64,000 nt of DNA from assembly GCF_041956535.1 (NCBI RefSeq), contig NW_027192209.1:74092-138091 (forward strand), read 5' to 3'. A program made the translations under genes and the position numbers. The DNA is from Calcarisporiella thermophila CBS 279.70 (Eukaryota; Calcarisporiellomycota). Shown in pieces: positions 1-12,746 of this stretch. The notes beneath the pieces were generated by a model. The model did not search any database, was not told where the DNA came from, and was given only the letters and a program-made list of their open reading frames with translations. Position 1 is the first letter of the stretch. Every line of letters starts with the position of its first letter.

Positions 1-340
1 CGTTTCGTCATGGAAAATAGATAACCTTGGCTTTAGTCCAAAGTGATGCGATTCTTGGATTTATAACTTGCAGAGCCGACAGAATTCTTTTTTTTATTTT
101 ATTACTTGTCGCACCTCAATGACACTCTATTCGTTAATTTCAGCTGTAATATATATATTCTTTCTTCTCTTCCGCTTCCTCCTCTTACCTCGTTAATTAG
201 CTTCTAAACACACACCAGCCTAAATCAATTTGAATTTTTGTGTATTTCATCAAAATAAAAAAACGAACTCTAATTTGAAATTTTAGTCCTACAGCGTTTT
301 TTATTCATTCATTTCGATTAATATAGAGCGACTGGATAGC
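1..340. other. 5' flank of the HOS3-like gene
   Basis: AT-rich sequence with pyrimidine tracts directly upstream of the HOS3-like start codon. It probably holds the promoter and 5' UTR. No ORF, RNA gene or repeat is recognisable. Confidence 0.5.
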
Positions 341-1968
341 ATGTCCACATCCACGGATTGGAACGCCATCCTCAATCAGCAATTCGGAACACCCGTCAAA
401 TCGGAAGATGAGCTCGCGTCGGCTCTCGATCAACTCTCCATCGCCGCCCCAGAACCGCCCAAGCAGGAGCAGCAGTCACGAGAACAAGAGGAAGAGGAGC
501 CAACGACCTATGTGGTTATGCAGCCAGGCTGCACGCGGCATCGGTTCATACGGAACATGAAGGAGCTCATATTTGTTGTGGAGCGTCCTGAGCGTGTGCG
601 AGCGGTCCAGTGCGGAGTTGCGGCCGCAGTGGTACGTGTCGAAGAACACCATCAAACTGCAATAGGCATCCGACACTCCACGCGTCTCTTGCCCCTCGCC
701 GATCCACTTTTAGCCAGAGTCCACTCATCGGCCCACCTGAAGAATGTCCAGGACTGGTCTGCCCAATCCATCGACGCGCTCTCAGAACGAGGATGTGAAC
801 TGCCGCCCGAGTGCCCGACGGGCGATCTCTACGTGTGCCCGGACACGCGACACGCGATTGAGGCCGCGCTTGGTTGCGTGGCTGACGCCGTCGACACCGT
901 GACACGCGGAGAAGGACGGCGTGCATTTGCAGTCCTGCGGCCGCCGGGGCATCACTGCGAACATGAGACCGCCATGGGCTTCTGTTTCGTCAACAACGTT
1001 ATGGCCGGTATCCACTATGCTCACGAACGGTACGGGGTCAATCGAGCGGTGATTTTTGACATAGATCTCCACCATGGAAATGGAACCCAGGTAAACCCCA
1101 AGGCTATATCGACATAGGCAGATTTCCTCCCTCTATAACACGCGGATTTCTCCTTTTTTTTTCCCCATCGCCCTAGGATATTGTTTGGAAATCTAACAAG
1201 ATACAGGCCAATCTACATGGAGACAAGGGCCTCAAGATATTTTACGGCTCGCTTCACGACATCCTGTCCTATCCCTGTGAGAGTGGTGATGACGAGTGCA
1301 TACAGGCCGCCAGCCTGTGCCTCATGTCGCACTCGCAATACATATGGAACGTCCATCTTGAGCCCTGGAAGTCCCTGGCCCATCATGACCAACTCTACAG
1401 TGAGCGATATGCCGTATTGTTTGAGAAGGCTCGCGAGTTCCTTGAGAAAACGCGCAATGGCACGGAGCGGGTGCTGGTATGGATCAGCTGTGGAATGGAC
1501 GCGTGTGAGCATGAGCATGAGTCCATGCAGCGCCACGGCCGGTCCGTTCCTACTGAGTTCTACCACCGCTTTGCACAAGATGCGGCCAAGCTGGCGCGCG
1601 AAGCCGGAGCTGGCCTGGTTTCCGTGTTAGAGGGTGGGTATAGAGATCGTGCCCTGGTGGCAGGCGCTCTAGCCCATGTGAGCGGTCTGGCCTTGTCGGG
1701 AAAGGATATGAAGAGGGAGGACGAGAGTGCGGTGAAGCAGTGGTGGGAATTGAAGGAGTTGGAGCAGATAGAAGCAACGCTGCTGAAAGGAGAGAAAATA
1801 AGCAGCGGGTTTTTGACGAGATGCGCTTGCATCCTTGGAGCGATCGAGGCGGAAAACACAAAGTATCTGGCGGCCAACTCGCTCCTTACCCCGACGCATT
1901 TGCCGGGACGGAATCGGCGCGTGAAGGATAAGGAGCCGGTGCGGCGCAGCCCAAGGGCCAGAGGATAG
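341..1968 (+). CDS. HOS3: HOS3-like histone deacetylase
   Basis: Zinc-dependent lysine deacetylase of the fungal Hos3 branch. Exons are 341-1090 and 1177-1968; the 86-nt GT-AG intron falls in phase 0 right after the metal-binding motif, giving 513 residues. Visible catalytic features: the paired histidines of PGHHCE (204-205), the metal and charge-relay segment FDIDLHHGNGTQ (239-250) that continues across the splice as DIVW, the distal metal-site segment SCGMDACEHE, and the EGGYRDRAL loop. SCGMDACEHE in place of the class I SAGFDA type and the EGGY loop fit Hos3 rather than Rpd3/Hda1. The first 60 residues are acidic, Gln-rich and probably disordered. Yeast Hos3 is longer (about 700), so the tail here is short. 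The start has no in-frame upstream competitor. A possible AATAAA signal lies at about 2168. Family assignment is firm; the Hos3 name is moderately firm. Confidence 0.9.
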
Positions 1969-3642
1969 AGCCAGCGCGGCAGTTCAAAGCTCAGGTGTCC
2001 TGTGGACCACCATGACGACTGCGTCCATTTAGTCTAATGAATTTTGATCACATTAGCAATTTTATCTAATACCTTTTGTTTTAGTTTTAAGTTTATCTCT
2101 GTACCTATTTCCTGGATTTGGTCATATGTGTAACATGATTAGCATTAGTCCATATTTGTCGATAGTGAATAAATTAAACGTCGCGTTGTCGGTTAGAGTG
2201 CCGTACGCCTACCTGCAGACTACACCAGATACCCGTGTTGATCGAGCTCGGCCCCTAAGAATTGCGATCCGGGAGGGAAAAAAACCGCGTCGGAATCAGC
2301 TAGAAAATGGCATCCCTGGATCAGGTTAGGGCTTTCTGACATGGCCCATCGGTAGAGAAATCCAAGACGCTTGGACATTCCTGTGGTGATTTGGTGAGGA
2401 AAAGTCTTCAGCACATGTAGTTAAGGTGAATGAGAAGAATATGCTTATCTAACTGCAGGAAATCAAGGCCATGGGATTAATGTAAATTCTTCTGAGCTAA
2501 GCCTGAGAGATGCCCCCGCCATCTTAAAAAAAATTATTTTTCCTCTAAGGACGCAAGAACCATCGCTGAAAAAGGGTTACGGATCTCTTCACGCCTGCTT
2601 GTGAAAAATAGGATAATTCAAGCATACCCATCACGCGATGATTTAGTGTTTATGAGCATCCTCCCATTCATGGGAAGCGATTCCAAGAATAAAAATCATC
2701 ATCAATTATATTAGGTTGCCCATCAGACTTGGCATTTGTTTAAAGAAAATGAGAAGAAACATGCCGGAATCTCAAAATGCAATTCTTTACTGTAAGAGTG
2801 TCCCGAGGGCGAGCAGCTCCCCTTGGTGTGGGGCGCAAAATTCCCCGGCTCTCCTTAAGCAGCTGCAAAGCCTAGCAGAATTGGAGTGCCCAGCTAGTAG
2901 GAGGCACTGCAGAGCAGCCGGAGCTCATGGCGGAGAACTCTAAGATACAGGATCGCTGAACTCAACGTTGCCCCCGGCAAGCATCCAAGACCATTTGATG
3001 AGATCAGTGCCGGTGCCCCGTGAAGTAAGGCATCCGCCTAGACCCCACCCTTCCAAACCGGGCAGATCGCCGGCTGGGCCAGGTCGAGAGGGGGTCCCTG
3101 GGCCGTGGGCTGCGCAGGCCGCACGGGTGCGGGCATTTGCGTGAGGAGGGGCATCGCGGCTTCAAACAGCGTTCAATTTAACTGAAAACCAACGCACAGC
3201 GCCGGATAACACTTATTTAATTAAGTGCACATGTGTGGGAAACCACGGTGAGAATTTTCTGCGCGCTCGTTCTCCCCGTTTCATTTGCGACTCAGGCCGT
3301 GGAGACCTCTGCTTGGGCCGTGCAAATCAAGTGCCCAAAACTTCGCCTGTGTGCGGCGGTGGTTCAAAAACTTTGATCAGGCTGTGGCAATTTCTTTTTT
3401 TTCCCCATTTTTGCATTTTCAATTTATCACAGAATTATTTATTAAACATAACAGGTGCATCGTATTTAAATCAACCGCAAAAATCTCTTTATTTTACTCC
3501 CTCCCTTCCCTCTCTTGGCGCTTTCTCACACTTTATTTCCGGACATTCTATTTGTATTTTTTTTATTTTACTCTCTCCCTCAAATTATGACTCGTGCTCT
3601 GATTCCCTTGTAAGTTCGTCGATCTCTATAGTTCGAGGCCTA
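1969..3642. other. Long intergenic stretch, no gene recognised
   Basis: The first 250 bases are AT-rich 3' flank of the deacetylase gene. About 2220-3400 is mixed to GC-rich with only short, low-quality ORFs, none with a recognisable domain. From about 3400 the DNA turns T-rich and looks like promoter and 5' UTR of the downstream zinc-finger gene. No tRNA, terminal repeats or transposase remnant is visible. Confidence 0.5.
3587..3613 (+). promoter_or_regulatory. Possible 8-codon upstream ORF of the CCCH gene
   Basis: An ATG followed by seven codons and TAA ends 29 bases before the chosen start of the zinc-finger gene, in another frame. Its end overlaps a perfect GTAAGT, so it could instead mark a donor of a 5' UTR intron. 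Whether it lies in the transcript is unknown. Confidence 0.35.
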
Positions 3643-5409
3643 ATGTCGGAGGAAGAATCACAGTCTGTTGGTAATGATCATCGAATCTCGGTTGTGAATG
3701 ATGCTGCTTCCCCGGTGGAGACCGAGCGATTTGGCTATTTCTCGCTGTTAGCCTACGATGACACCAGCATTCAAGAGCATATACATTGTCAATCGGACGC
3801 GGTTGCCGACATGGATGCCCAACCGCAGCAACCACCACCACCTTCTCAACCACCACACCACCCGCAGCAACAGCACCAGCAACTGCCACAACAGCAGCAA
3901 CCGCCCCCCAAATCACCACAGCAGCACCGGCACCAGCACCACCAGCAGCATTCGCCCAATGATGTGAAGCCTCAGGAAGATCCAGACGAGAGGGGGAAGC
4001 GGGAGGAGCGCTTTCGCGAACACCCTCGAGATCGGCGTCGGAGGAAAGCCGAACTGTTTAGGACAGAGATGTGCAGGACTTTCGAAGAGAAAGGCCACTG
4101 CCCGTAAGTAGCCCGGCTAATATCGAATGTATATGCTCTCTATTTTGCCCTGACCCTATTTTTTTTGGGAATTAGCTACGGTGATCGCTGCGAATATGCA
4201 CATACGGAAGCCGAGCTTCGTCCATTGTATCGTCCGTGGAATTTCAAGACGAAGCCCTGCCGTACGTTCCATGAGTCCGGCCACTGCCCATATGGCAAAC
4301 GATGCCATTATCGGCACAACAGTGGCACCGATGAAATCCCTCCCAACGTTATCATTCGTCCGCCTCCCCCCGGTAAAAGCAAGGAGCAAAAGCGCAAAAA
4401 ACGGGGAGAAAAATCCGGGGAAGCCGATGAGCAGGATGAGGAGGTCAACGAGCCCTCTACCTCCAGCTCGGCTAGGACGGTGGCTCCGTCGTCGCCGAGT
4501 CATTCTACTTCAGGGGTGGAGGTGGAGAAAAAATCTTTTGCAAGTGTGGTTAAAAATGCCACCGCGGTCTCAAACTCACCGATCCCAGACGAAGATAAGG
4601 GACAATTCGCGCAGAGCAGGGCGTGGCGAGAATGGTCGCCTACTGTGGTGGATAATGTTGCCCAACCAGCTCGGCGGCTCAGCGATTCGCGCGTACAGGA
4701 GCATTTCGCTCCCTATGCTCCTGCCACTGCGGCCCCCCCTGGGGAGATACAGTCCATTCCTAGCCCGGTTAGCCCCGGGAGGTTGTACGGGCTCGTCAAT
4801 TCGCCCCTATTTGGTATCGCATCGCACCAGCCCCCCTACACGTCTCCCGCAGATCATCGCCAATTTGCAGATATTTACTTCTCGGGTGCTATGAACCGCC
4901 GTATTCTTGACGAGCTACAACACCTCTATCCGCAAGAGGCAGCCACGTTTGAAGGCGCGCCCACAGCAATGCGAATGCCTTCTCCTCATCAACAACAAAT
5001 AATCAAGAGATTTTTCCGGGACCCGTACTTGCAGCGGAATGAGGAACGGATGGAGTCGGACAAAATACACTCGACGCAGGACATACTGCCCAGGGACTTG
5101 GTCGACCAAATTGTGAATCCAGAGTCGTACCCTTCGCCGCTCGATAGCCACGACGCTCAACACCCATTTTCGTTTGTTTACGAGGGCGGATTTGCGTCCA
5201 AAGATATTGCTCAAGACCTCGAGCTGTCGTTGGAGGAGAGCGCGGAGGAGGAAAAATTGCGGAACAAAGTGCGCTCCATGAGCTTGGACTCGGGTTCCAC
5301 CTCCGGGCGCCGGGACATCACCTCGCCGCTGGGAGTAGGGCTGGACTGGAGGCATTTTCTTCAAGATATCAACAAAGGAATTCGCATGAGGAAGGAGGGC
5401 GAAGCGTAG
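3643..5409 (+). CDS. Tandem CCCH zinc-finger protein, TTP/TIS11 type
   Basis: Predicted RNA-binding protein of the tristetraprolin/Tis11 family, which binds AU-rich elements and promotes mRNA decay. Exons are 3643-4103 and 4176-5409; the intron splits the proline codon inside finger 1 and splicing restores CPYGDRC, giving 564 residues. Finger 1 is C144-X8-C153-X5-C159-X3-H163 and finger 2 is C182-X8-C191-X5-C197-X3-H201. The linker is exactly 18 residues, as in TTP, with lead-ins FRTEMC and FKTKPC. Residues about 58-105 are Pro/Gln/His-rich and low-complexity. After the fingers comes a charged Lys-rich stretch and a long disordered tail with several SP sites. An in-frame ATG at 3235 exists, but the intervening sequence is T-rich and non-coding in character, so 3643 is preferred. 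The family is clear; targets are not. Confidence 0.92.
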
Positions 5410-5825
5410 ATATATACACGTATATATATATGTCTATATATTCTCAAGATGAACTAGTGGAAAATTATCCTCTGCTTTTAAGTCAAATTCAAATAACCCT
5501 TTCCCATTTTTAATTTTAACTTTATTTTTCTATATTCCTTATCTATTATCTATATTGTTGATATATTATATTCGGGGAAATTTCGCGCGTTTTTTTTTTT
5601 TTCAGTAGACCAACTTGGCACCTTACTTTAACTGGATTTTTTTTTTTACCTCTCTCCTTCTTGCTTAAACGCTTTACATATATATTCTGTAAAGACTTGT
5701 AAAAAAATATAATATTATGTTATTTTAAAATTTTGCTGCGTCGTATTTTTTTTTATTTCAGACTTCCAATCTAGTCACAGTTCCCCTTCTATTTTCGATC
5801 CAGTGTTTAGATCGGAACGATCAGA
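5410..5825. other. AT-rich intergenic spacer
   Basis: Begins with an alternating TA-rich run (about 5410-5440) and several T tracts. It is likely the 3' UTR of the CCCH gene followed by the promoter of the small downstream gene. No ORF or structured element is seen. Confidence 0.5.
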
Positions 5826-6108
5826 ATGTTTTTTCGAAGATTTGGTGGCTATGTGATGGCGACCGCTATCGGTGTGGTGAGTGGCGTCTATCTCTGGATG
5901 CCATTGCTCGAGGAATATAAACGGTACGTTGAAGGGCTCTAGTTAGAGATTCACATCAAAGGCACTGACAAACCTATTGATGCTTGCATGCAACCATCAC
6001 AGGGACACTCAAGGCTCATTCATTCCTCCTGGGCGACAAATCAAACAGCCCGCACAACCCTCGGAGCCATCCCAAGACACGCCAAAGGAAGAGGAATCAA
6101 AATTGTAA
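5826..6108 (+). CDS. PIGBOS1-like mitochondrial microprotein
   Basis: A 67-residue protein from two exons, 5826-5923 and 6003-6108, joined in phase 2 by a GT-AG intron. The N-terminus starts MFFRRFGGYV, continues with ATAIGVVSGVY, and ends the conserved part with PLLEEYKRD. This matches the layout I know for human PIGBOS1: a two-arginine start, a single hydrophobic helix with the core AT-x2-G-x3-GVY, then P-x2-E-x-Y. In mammals PIGBOS1 sits in the outer mitochondrial membrane. The remaining 34 residues are polar (Pro, Gln, Glu, Lys) and face away from the helix. The gene is too small for usual ORF cut-offs, but the splice, start context and hydrophobic segment support it. Membrane insertion is predicted; homology is inferred from memory of the family, and function is unknown. 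Confidence 0.68.
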
Positions 6109-6512
6109 ATTATCTATATTTCAAATGTACTTGATATACTCCAATTCTATTCTTTAGACCGATGATCTCTCCTTAAATATATATTCGAGATTCTGACACG
6201 CTTATTTTTTATTTTTTGCTCCTGTATATCATGGTTTTTTTTTTGGTACTGAAGCTTGGCCGTTCCTGGATGCTATCATGGCCCTAATGTATTCTCTCTT
6301 TAAACTGCGCCGCAAGGAGTTTTGTACGCGGGCTTCGCGAAAAATTAAGTTTGAAAGTAGTCAAAATTGATGAAGCATCATCTTTAGTTCATACGCATCT
6401 CCACCCACGCAATTAGCTTGCTTTGACATAAGAAAAAGGTGGTCCAAAGTGTAAAACTGGATAGAGGTTTTGAACAGGTTGAAACCTTTCTCTCTGCGCA
6501 TCCCCGATTCCT
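6109..6512. other. Intergenic region upstream of MON2
   Basis: Mixed-composition spacer of about 400 bases. No ORF continues either neighbour. It presumably holds the end of the microprotein transcript and the MON2 promoter. Confidence 0.45.
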
Positions 6513-9500
6513 ATGGGAAGCCTCGCAACTTTCCTGCAGACCGAGCTGCTGACATTATCAAATGAGTCGCGGCGTAAGAACCCAGAGATCAAGGAGGTAG
6601 GATTTGTTGCATTGCTGATTCTGTAGGCAACCCCTGTAAGAGATGTGGGGGCGGATGAAATTGGACGCTTTGCTGATGAATGCTGACTTCCTCCTATTAG
6701 ACGGCAGAGAGGTTGAGCGCGATCTTACGGACACACCGCGACCATCCTGGGAGCGATATTGCCAAGGGTAATCCCAGCCTAATCCAGGCCTCAAGCCAAG
6801 AATGACTTACAAATTTGTATACTATGGAAATGATTTAGAGCTCGCGCGTGCCGATGAAATTGTGCTTCGGCCTTTTCTTCTTGCTTGCGAGACGAAGCAC
6901 GTTAAACTTGTCACCATCGCCATTGGCTGCGTTCAAAGACTCATATCCTATCATGCCATTCCAGAGGTATATACATTGGTCGAGTCCGGCGATCTGAGTT
7001 CTTTGGCTCAATGATGTGATGCTTTTGTGTACAATAGACTTCAGTTAAGACGATCTTAAAAATGCTTAACGATGTCATCAATAATGGGGTGGAGATCCAG
7101 CTTAAAATACTGCAAACTATACTTCCTCTCTTAACCAACTATCATGATATCCACCGGGAGCTCTTGGCTGAGGTTTTTGCGCTTACCATTCTATTTTGTT
7201 CTAAGGAGTTATGGATTTTAACTGGAGGGGCTCTATGGCTTTTATACTAGGCGCTCTTGATATGCTTTCGCCTGCAAGACTCAAAAATTGTAGTCGTTAA
7301 TAACACTGCGGCGGCAACGCTACGACAGCTTGTCATTTTCTTATTCGATAAGGTGACCAAGGAGGATGCCGATGCAGCAGAAGCGTCTGGATCCGATTGT
7401 AAATATTTCCATTGGCTTGTATATTGGAGTTCATAGGTTAATATATATCACGTAGCAGCAAATGTAGCGCTTATACCCATTGAAGTACAGGGCGAGGGAA
7501 CAATAGAACTCCGGCCGGCGGCTGCCGACGCATACTGTTTATTCCAGGACCTATGTTTCCTTACTAACGGAGAACATGCCACCTTCCTCCGGTTAAATAG
7601 CTTAAGCCGTACTTTCGGTTTGGAGCTGATTGAGAGCGTGTTGACGAATCATCACAAACTTTTCTCAAAGGTAAGGTGGCGTGCCTTGAATTTCTTTTTT
7701 TTTTTATTAACATAAATACATTGACCATTACATCGTGTTTTTTCTTTTTACCAGCACAATGAGTTCTGTGCACTGCTTAAAGTCCGATTGTGTCCCCTCA
7801 TTATTAAGAGCTTCTCCGACAAACTGGACTTCCCGCGTACCATGCGTTTGATGCGCGTGGTCTACATTCTTATCAAGCAATTCAACGAGATTTTAATAAT
7901 GGAATGCGAGATTTTTCTCTCCATGTTCGTCAAAATTCTCGAGGCAGAGAATCCTCTGTGGCTACGCGTACTCTCGATGGAGCTTTTCCATGGTGTGTGC
8001 GCAGACTTTCATCTTCTGCGTACCATTTTCCGCAACTATGACCGACAAAACCAGTCGCCTTCCATATTCCAAGACATGATGAATGCATTCGGGAAGATCT
8101 CGAACGAAAAGCCACAAGCAGTGGGCGCCGGAACCGGCCTAGGTAGCCACTATGGAAATGAGAGACGCAGCATTGATGTGAGTGGATTCATGAGCGCCGC
8201 TGCAGCTGCGACGGGCGTTGGGACTCCGTCAGAAAACTCACCGGGGCTAGGGGCGTCGTCCATCATGAAAATCCAATGGTATACCCATATAGATAGATTG
8301 ATAGTGTTATTTTAACACTTTTTTCGACACGTCGACTTACGGATTTTCCCTTTATAACAGCATTGACCAACTCGATAAAATTGATCCCCCCGCCATACCC
8401 GAGACTTATCTTTATTACCTAACCCTCTTGACGCTGAATAGCATCGCTGACGGGCTTGCGTCCTTCGTTCTCCCGATATTTGGGAGTCTGGCAAAACAAC
8501 AAGCACGGCAAAAGCATGTTCAGTCGGCCAACACGCCCAACTCTTCCCCCACCCCTCGTCCTGCAGATACCCCGCCCTCATCGAGCTCCTCCACCTTCAT
8601 TCACTCGATTGGGCCAGCTTCTCTCGAGTCCCACCCTCTTTACAAAGAGGTTCTGCTTGTCACTGATATGGCCAACGTTGCCTGGCCAGGGCTTCTCGCC
8701 GCGATGACTTTCTTCCTCTCGTCGAACCTGGACGAAGAGCTCTTTCAAAACAGCATGCGTGCATACCAGAACTTTACGAACGTATGTGGCATGCTTAAGC
8801 TGCTCACGCCTCGCGATGCTTTCCTCACCAACCTGTGTAAGGTGGCGGTCCCCCCGGCTGCCCCACAGTCGATGGAACGCTCAATGAGCCTCACAAGCAT
8901 TGCCTCGGCAGCGAGTGGGCTGACGGTGGGCGGTGGAGGGGACGGCTCTCAACCAATGACGGTACTCTCAGAAAAGAACCTGTTTTGTCTACGGGTGCTG
9001 CTGAATATTGCTCAGTATCTTGGCGGGGTACTCGGTGATTCCTGGTACTTGGTATTGGAGACATTGCAGCGGGCCGATCATATCCTGTTTGGAAGACGTG
9101 GGGCTATGGTACGCCGCTCTCAGTCCGGGCTCCCGGCTGCTGCCACCGCGGGAAGTACCACCACCTCATCGGCGGGCCAAGCGGCCTCAAAACGCCCCAG
9201 CGCTGCCGAGGCAATTTCCGCCTCTTCGTCGTCTCAGAGTCTGATCGAATCTGACATTTCCATGATTATGACCACCACCGCAAAACTATTTGAGAACACA
9301 AAATACCTGGATGATAATGCATTTATGAGCTTTATTAAGGCGCTGTGCATGTTGAGCGCGGCCACCAGCGGTATCCCACTGCTACTTGCTGGGTTCACGG
9401 AGGAGGATCTCGACACCTCCACCAGCGGGAAAACCAGCTTTCCTCGGCCGACAGTGAGCGTGAGTGGATTTTCATCGCAACTTTTTTTCTACAGGTTCAT

Positions 9501-12500
9501 CGAACTCCATCCTTAACCCTTCTGTCTTTACAGAAAACCGATTCCACCTCTTTTGCTATTGAAAAGCTACGCTTTGTTTCAGTGCTTAATATGCCCCGCA
9601 TTTTAACCTGGGAGGCGCCTCGCTCGCCATGGGATTTTATCCTTGGCCATCTCATCTCCACTGCAAACTATATCAACACCCCTTCGGCGATACGCTTGCA
9701 GACCTGCCAGGCGATTGCAAGTATTATTTCAGGCTCGATGAGTCACGCAAGCTCGGCGGGCATCAAAAACGACCCGAGTATTCAGATGCGACAGTTGCAT
9801 GCCCTGAGCCAGTGCATTGTGACCGATTTGAACGCGCCCTCCGGAGAGGAGCTGAAGGGCTTCGTAGAAGTGCAACAAATGGGACTGGAGACCCTATATA
9901 CCCTGCTGCAAACGTCCGGACATTCTCTCACCTCTGGTTGGGGGATGATATTCGACATGATTAAAAGCGTATGTCAGGCCGATAAGACCTCGCCGGCCGA
10001 TGGCACGCCTGCAAGTGCGGCTCCTGCTGGCGCTGCCGCCGGCAGCCCCCCAGCTGCTGTAGAGGAATCCTTGGCCGACGATAGATCTGGTGACGTCGCG
10101 GGGTTAACAAGAAGAACCTCGGTGGAGGTCCAGGTGACGTCGGAGGCGGAGGAGCCAAAGAGGTCACTACGTGAGCAAGGAAGATCCGCAGAGCTAGTGC
10201 GTGTTGCTTTCCCGTGTTTGCAGTTAATCTGCACCGATTTCCTCTCGCAGCTGTCGCCGGATTGTCTACACCAATGCATCAACGCACTGGGTGCGTTTGG
10301 CTTGCAGACCGAGGACCTGAACGTGAGCCTCACCGCCATTGGATTGCTGTGGAATGTATCGGACTTTATCCAGACGAAACGGCAGGAGCCCGACAATCTA
10401 TCGCCTCGACCCGAGGAGACTGAGCCGGCTTATTCGGGCGAGGAGGGCAAAGAAAAGTTGGACTTTGAGAGGATATTAAGCGAAGACCTGACGGCCCGCA
10501 ATCTCTGGATGCTGCTTCTCCTTCAACTCTCGAAACTCTGCTCGGACCCTCGACCCGAGGTCCGAAATGGTGCAAACCAGACCCTCTTCCGTACCATCAG
10601 CATGAATGGGTCCACACTGAGCCGCCAAACGTGGCACATATGTGTGTGGCGGGTGCTGTTCCCTCTGCTCGACTCGGTGAAGCTCTCGGCAGAGCGTGCG
10701 GTTCGGGAAATGCACGAGGATCTAGCGACGGGACGGCAGAAGGCACAGCCGTCGAAGGAAATGCCACTGCTGATGCACCATTCCCGAGCCACCGTCGACA
10801 AGCAGTGGGATGAGACGAAGGTGCTCGTGCTCTGCAGCATTGCGGGCATATTCAACGATTTCTTCCCGGTGCTTGTCGAATTGAAGGATTTCGATAGCGC
10901 CTGGGATCTGTGGCTCTCCCACCTTGAGGACGATTGCCTACGATCAAGCCAGGAGGTCTCTCTGGCCGCGATAAGAAGTCTACGGTCAACCATCACATTG
11001 CCCGCGGACTATGAGAAGAGCTGGCCGCCCTCGCTATTGGAGAGGGCCGTTCCCCTCTGGCAACGGGTGTGGGCGGTGTGGGAACACATTGGGCAAGGGA
11101 TCTCCCACCACTTGACGGGCTCCGAGGATCTCGATCAAGCCCCCACAACCGAGTCGACCGCGCTACAGCACTCACGTGGAAAACCGTACTCGGTCGAATT
11201 CACCCAAGAGACGCTGACTGCCTTTGTGGAAACGGTGGGCGACCTCTATGCGATCGTCGGGTCGTCTCTCGACGTCAATCAGCTGCGTCGACAACTCTCG
11301 GTGATCAAGCGTGTTCTCGCGTACCCGGCCTCCCCCTCGTATCGCCCCGACACCGACCATCTCTCCCCGCTACAAGCCGCTGCTCTGGGGGTGATCGAAC
11401 GGCTGAATATGGATACTCCAGGCGCGCCCCCCATTATTCTCGCTGATCTGGTGGATTATATGTTACTTGCTTTCAACAAATGGATCACCGAGCAGCACAA
11501 GGACCGCAAGATGATAGACTGTGTCCTCACGATGGATGCCCTGCCTCTTCCGCCGACCAAAGCCTTTGCATCGGTGACCTACATTGCTCTTGCCAAGCGA
11601 GCGATTCGCCTTCTTGCCCAGCTGTTTGAGCGGTTTTCACACCATCCCGAGCTGTACGATTCGGGGGTTTTCGAAAAGATTATCGGGGGCTATGGGGTTC
11701 CAATGTGGCTAAAGTACGAGTGCCCCCCCTCCTACCAGCACAACGAAGATATTCCGCTGTGGAAGACCGCCACCACTGCCTTCATGAATGTGGTGAAGGT
11801 TGGACTGCCGCTGCTCCAGCAATTTGGTGAGGGGATTAAGGAGGAGCGCTTCACAGGGGTTTGGTATCAATTTGTGACCGTGATGGAGGGGACACTGTTG
11901 ACCAGCAGCAAGCCCCCGACCAACATGTCCATTGAGGACGCGGACACAGACGAGTTCTTCGACATCTCCTTCCTGGCCTCGCTACAGGCCGACCTCCTGT
12001 GCTACATGGGCGAGGAACGGGTACCCGAGCCGGTGGTCCGGCGTCTTGTGCACGTGATAGAGCGGGCTTCGCGGCTCTATTTCCTCGATGACCACCAGGG
12101 CGATCCGGTGGCGGTGGACTGCAATGCACGGGAAATGTTTGAGGTGGAGGATCCCCGCAAGGAGCAGATGTTGTCGGGAGACAACGCCGACACAGCCATC
12201 GAGGGCAGCACGAGCGGGGTGGTGCCAGTGTTACGGGAGAAGTTCTCCTATGCCTGCTTCGGCTGTCTGTTTGAGCTGTGCGCCGAGCGCCCAGGAGAGC
12301 TGCGAGCCGGGGAACCTCATGAACAAGCAACGGACAAAAGCGCAGAGGGCAGCGTAGAGGCACGGCGACGCATTGCGCGCATTACTGCGCCAGCGCTCCT
12401 GGAACGATGTGCATTTATCATCAAAGCATTTAGCGCCGATAAGGGGCTGCTTGGGCGGGCCCCGTTCCCGAGGGTGCGACATGACGAAGCGATTTTTGTG

Positions 12501-12746
12501 CTCAAGCAGCTCTTATCGCTTCGAGTGCAGCCCGGCGCCCTGGATGATCTGGACACCACTCGCTGGCAGATCAAGCCCGAGGCTCTGCGGGGCTCCCGCG
12601 CCCATCTTTTCGTGCTGTATCCCATCCTCTGCGAGGTGCTGGGCTGTGCCGACCAGACTATCATTGGTCTGTCTCGCGAGTGTCTGATGGCGATGGGGGA
12701 GGAGCTTGGCTTCTCGGGGTTGGTGTCACTCTCGAAGAGGATATAA
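6513..12746 (+). CDS. MON2: MON2, large Arf-GEF-like endosome/Golgi trafficking protein
   Basis: Peripheral Golgi/endosome protein related to the large Arf GEFs (Gea/Sec7) but lacking a Sec7 domain; in yeast it works with Dop1 and Neo1 in recycling. Nine exons: 6513-6596, 6701-6767, 6839-6966, 7038-7172, 7251-7398, 7456-7670, 7755-8278, 8361-9459, 9534-12746, all GT-AG and frame-consistent, giving 1870 residues. The DCB part is shown by NTAAATLRQLV and the segment AYCLFQDLCFL; the HUS part by SRTFGLELIES, CPLIIKSFS, RLMRVVYILIKQF and ECEIFLSMFVKILE, all close to human MON2. No Sec7 domain is present. Low-complexity Ala/Ser/Pro insertions interrupt the middle (about 8500-9240 and 10000-10170). 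A second donor 6 bases upstream of 9460 would remove two codons. A possible AATAAA lies at 12815. Confidence 0.95.

Noticed and set aside
3235-3642. In-frame N-terminal extension of the CCCH protein from ATG 3235
   Set aside because: The added 136 codons cover T-rich, promoter-like sequence with no conserved content; the ATG at 3643 gives a normal acidic start.
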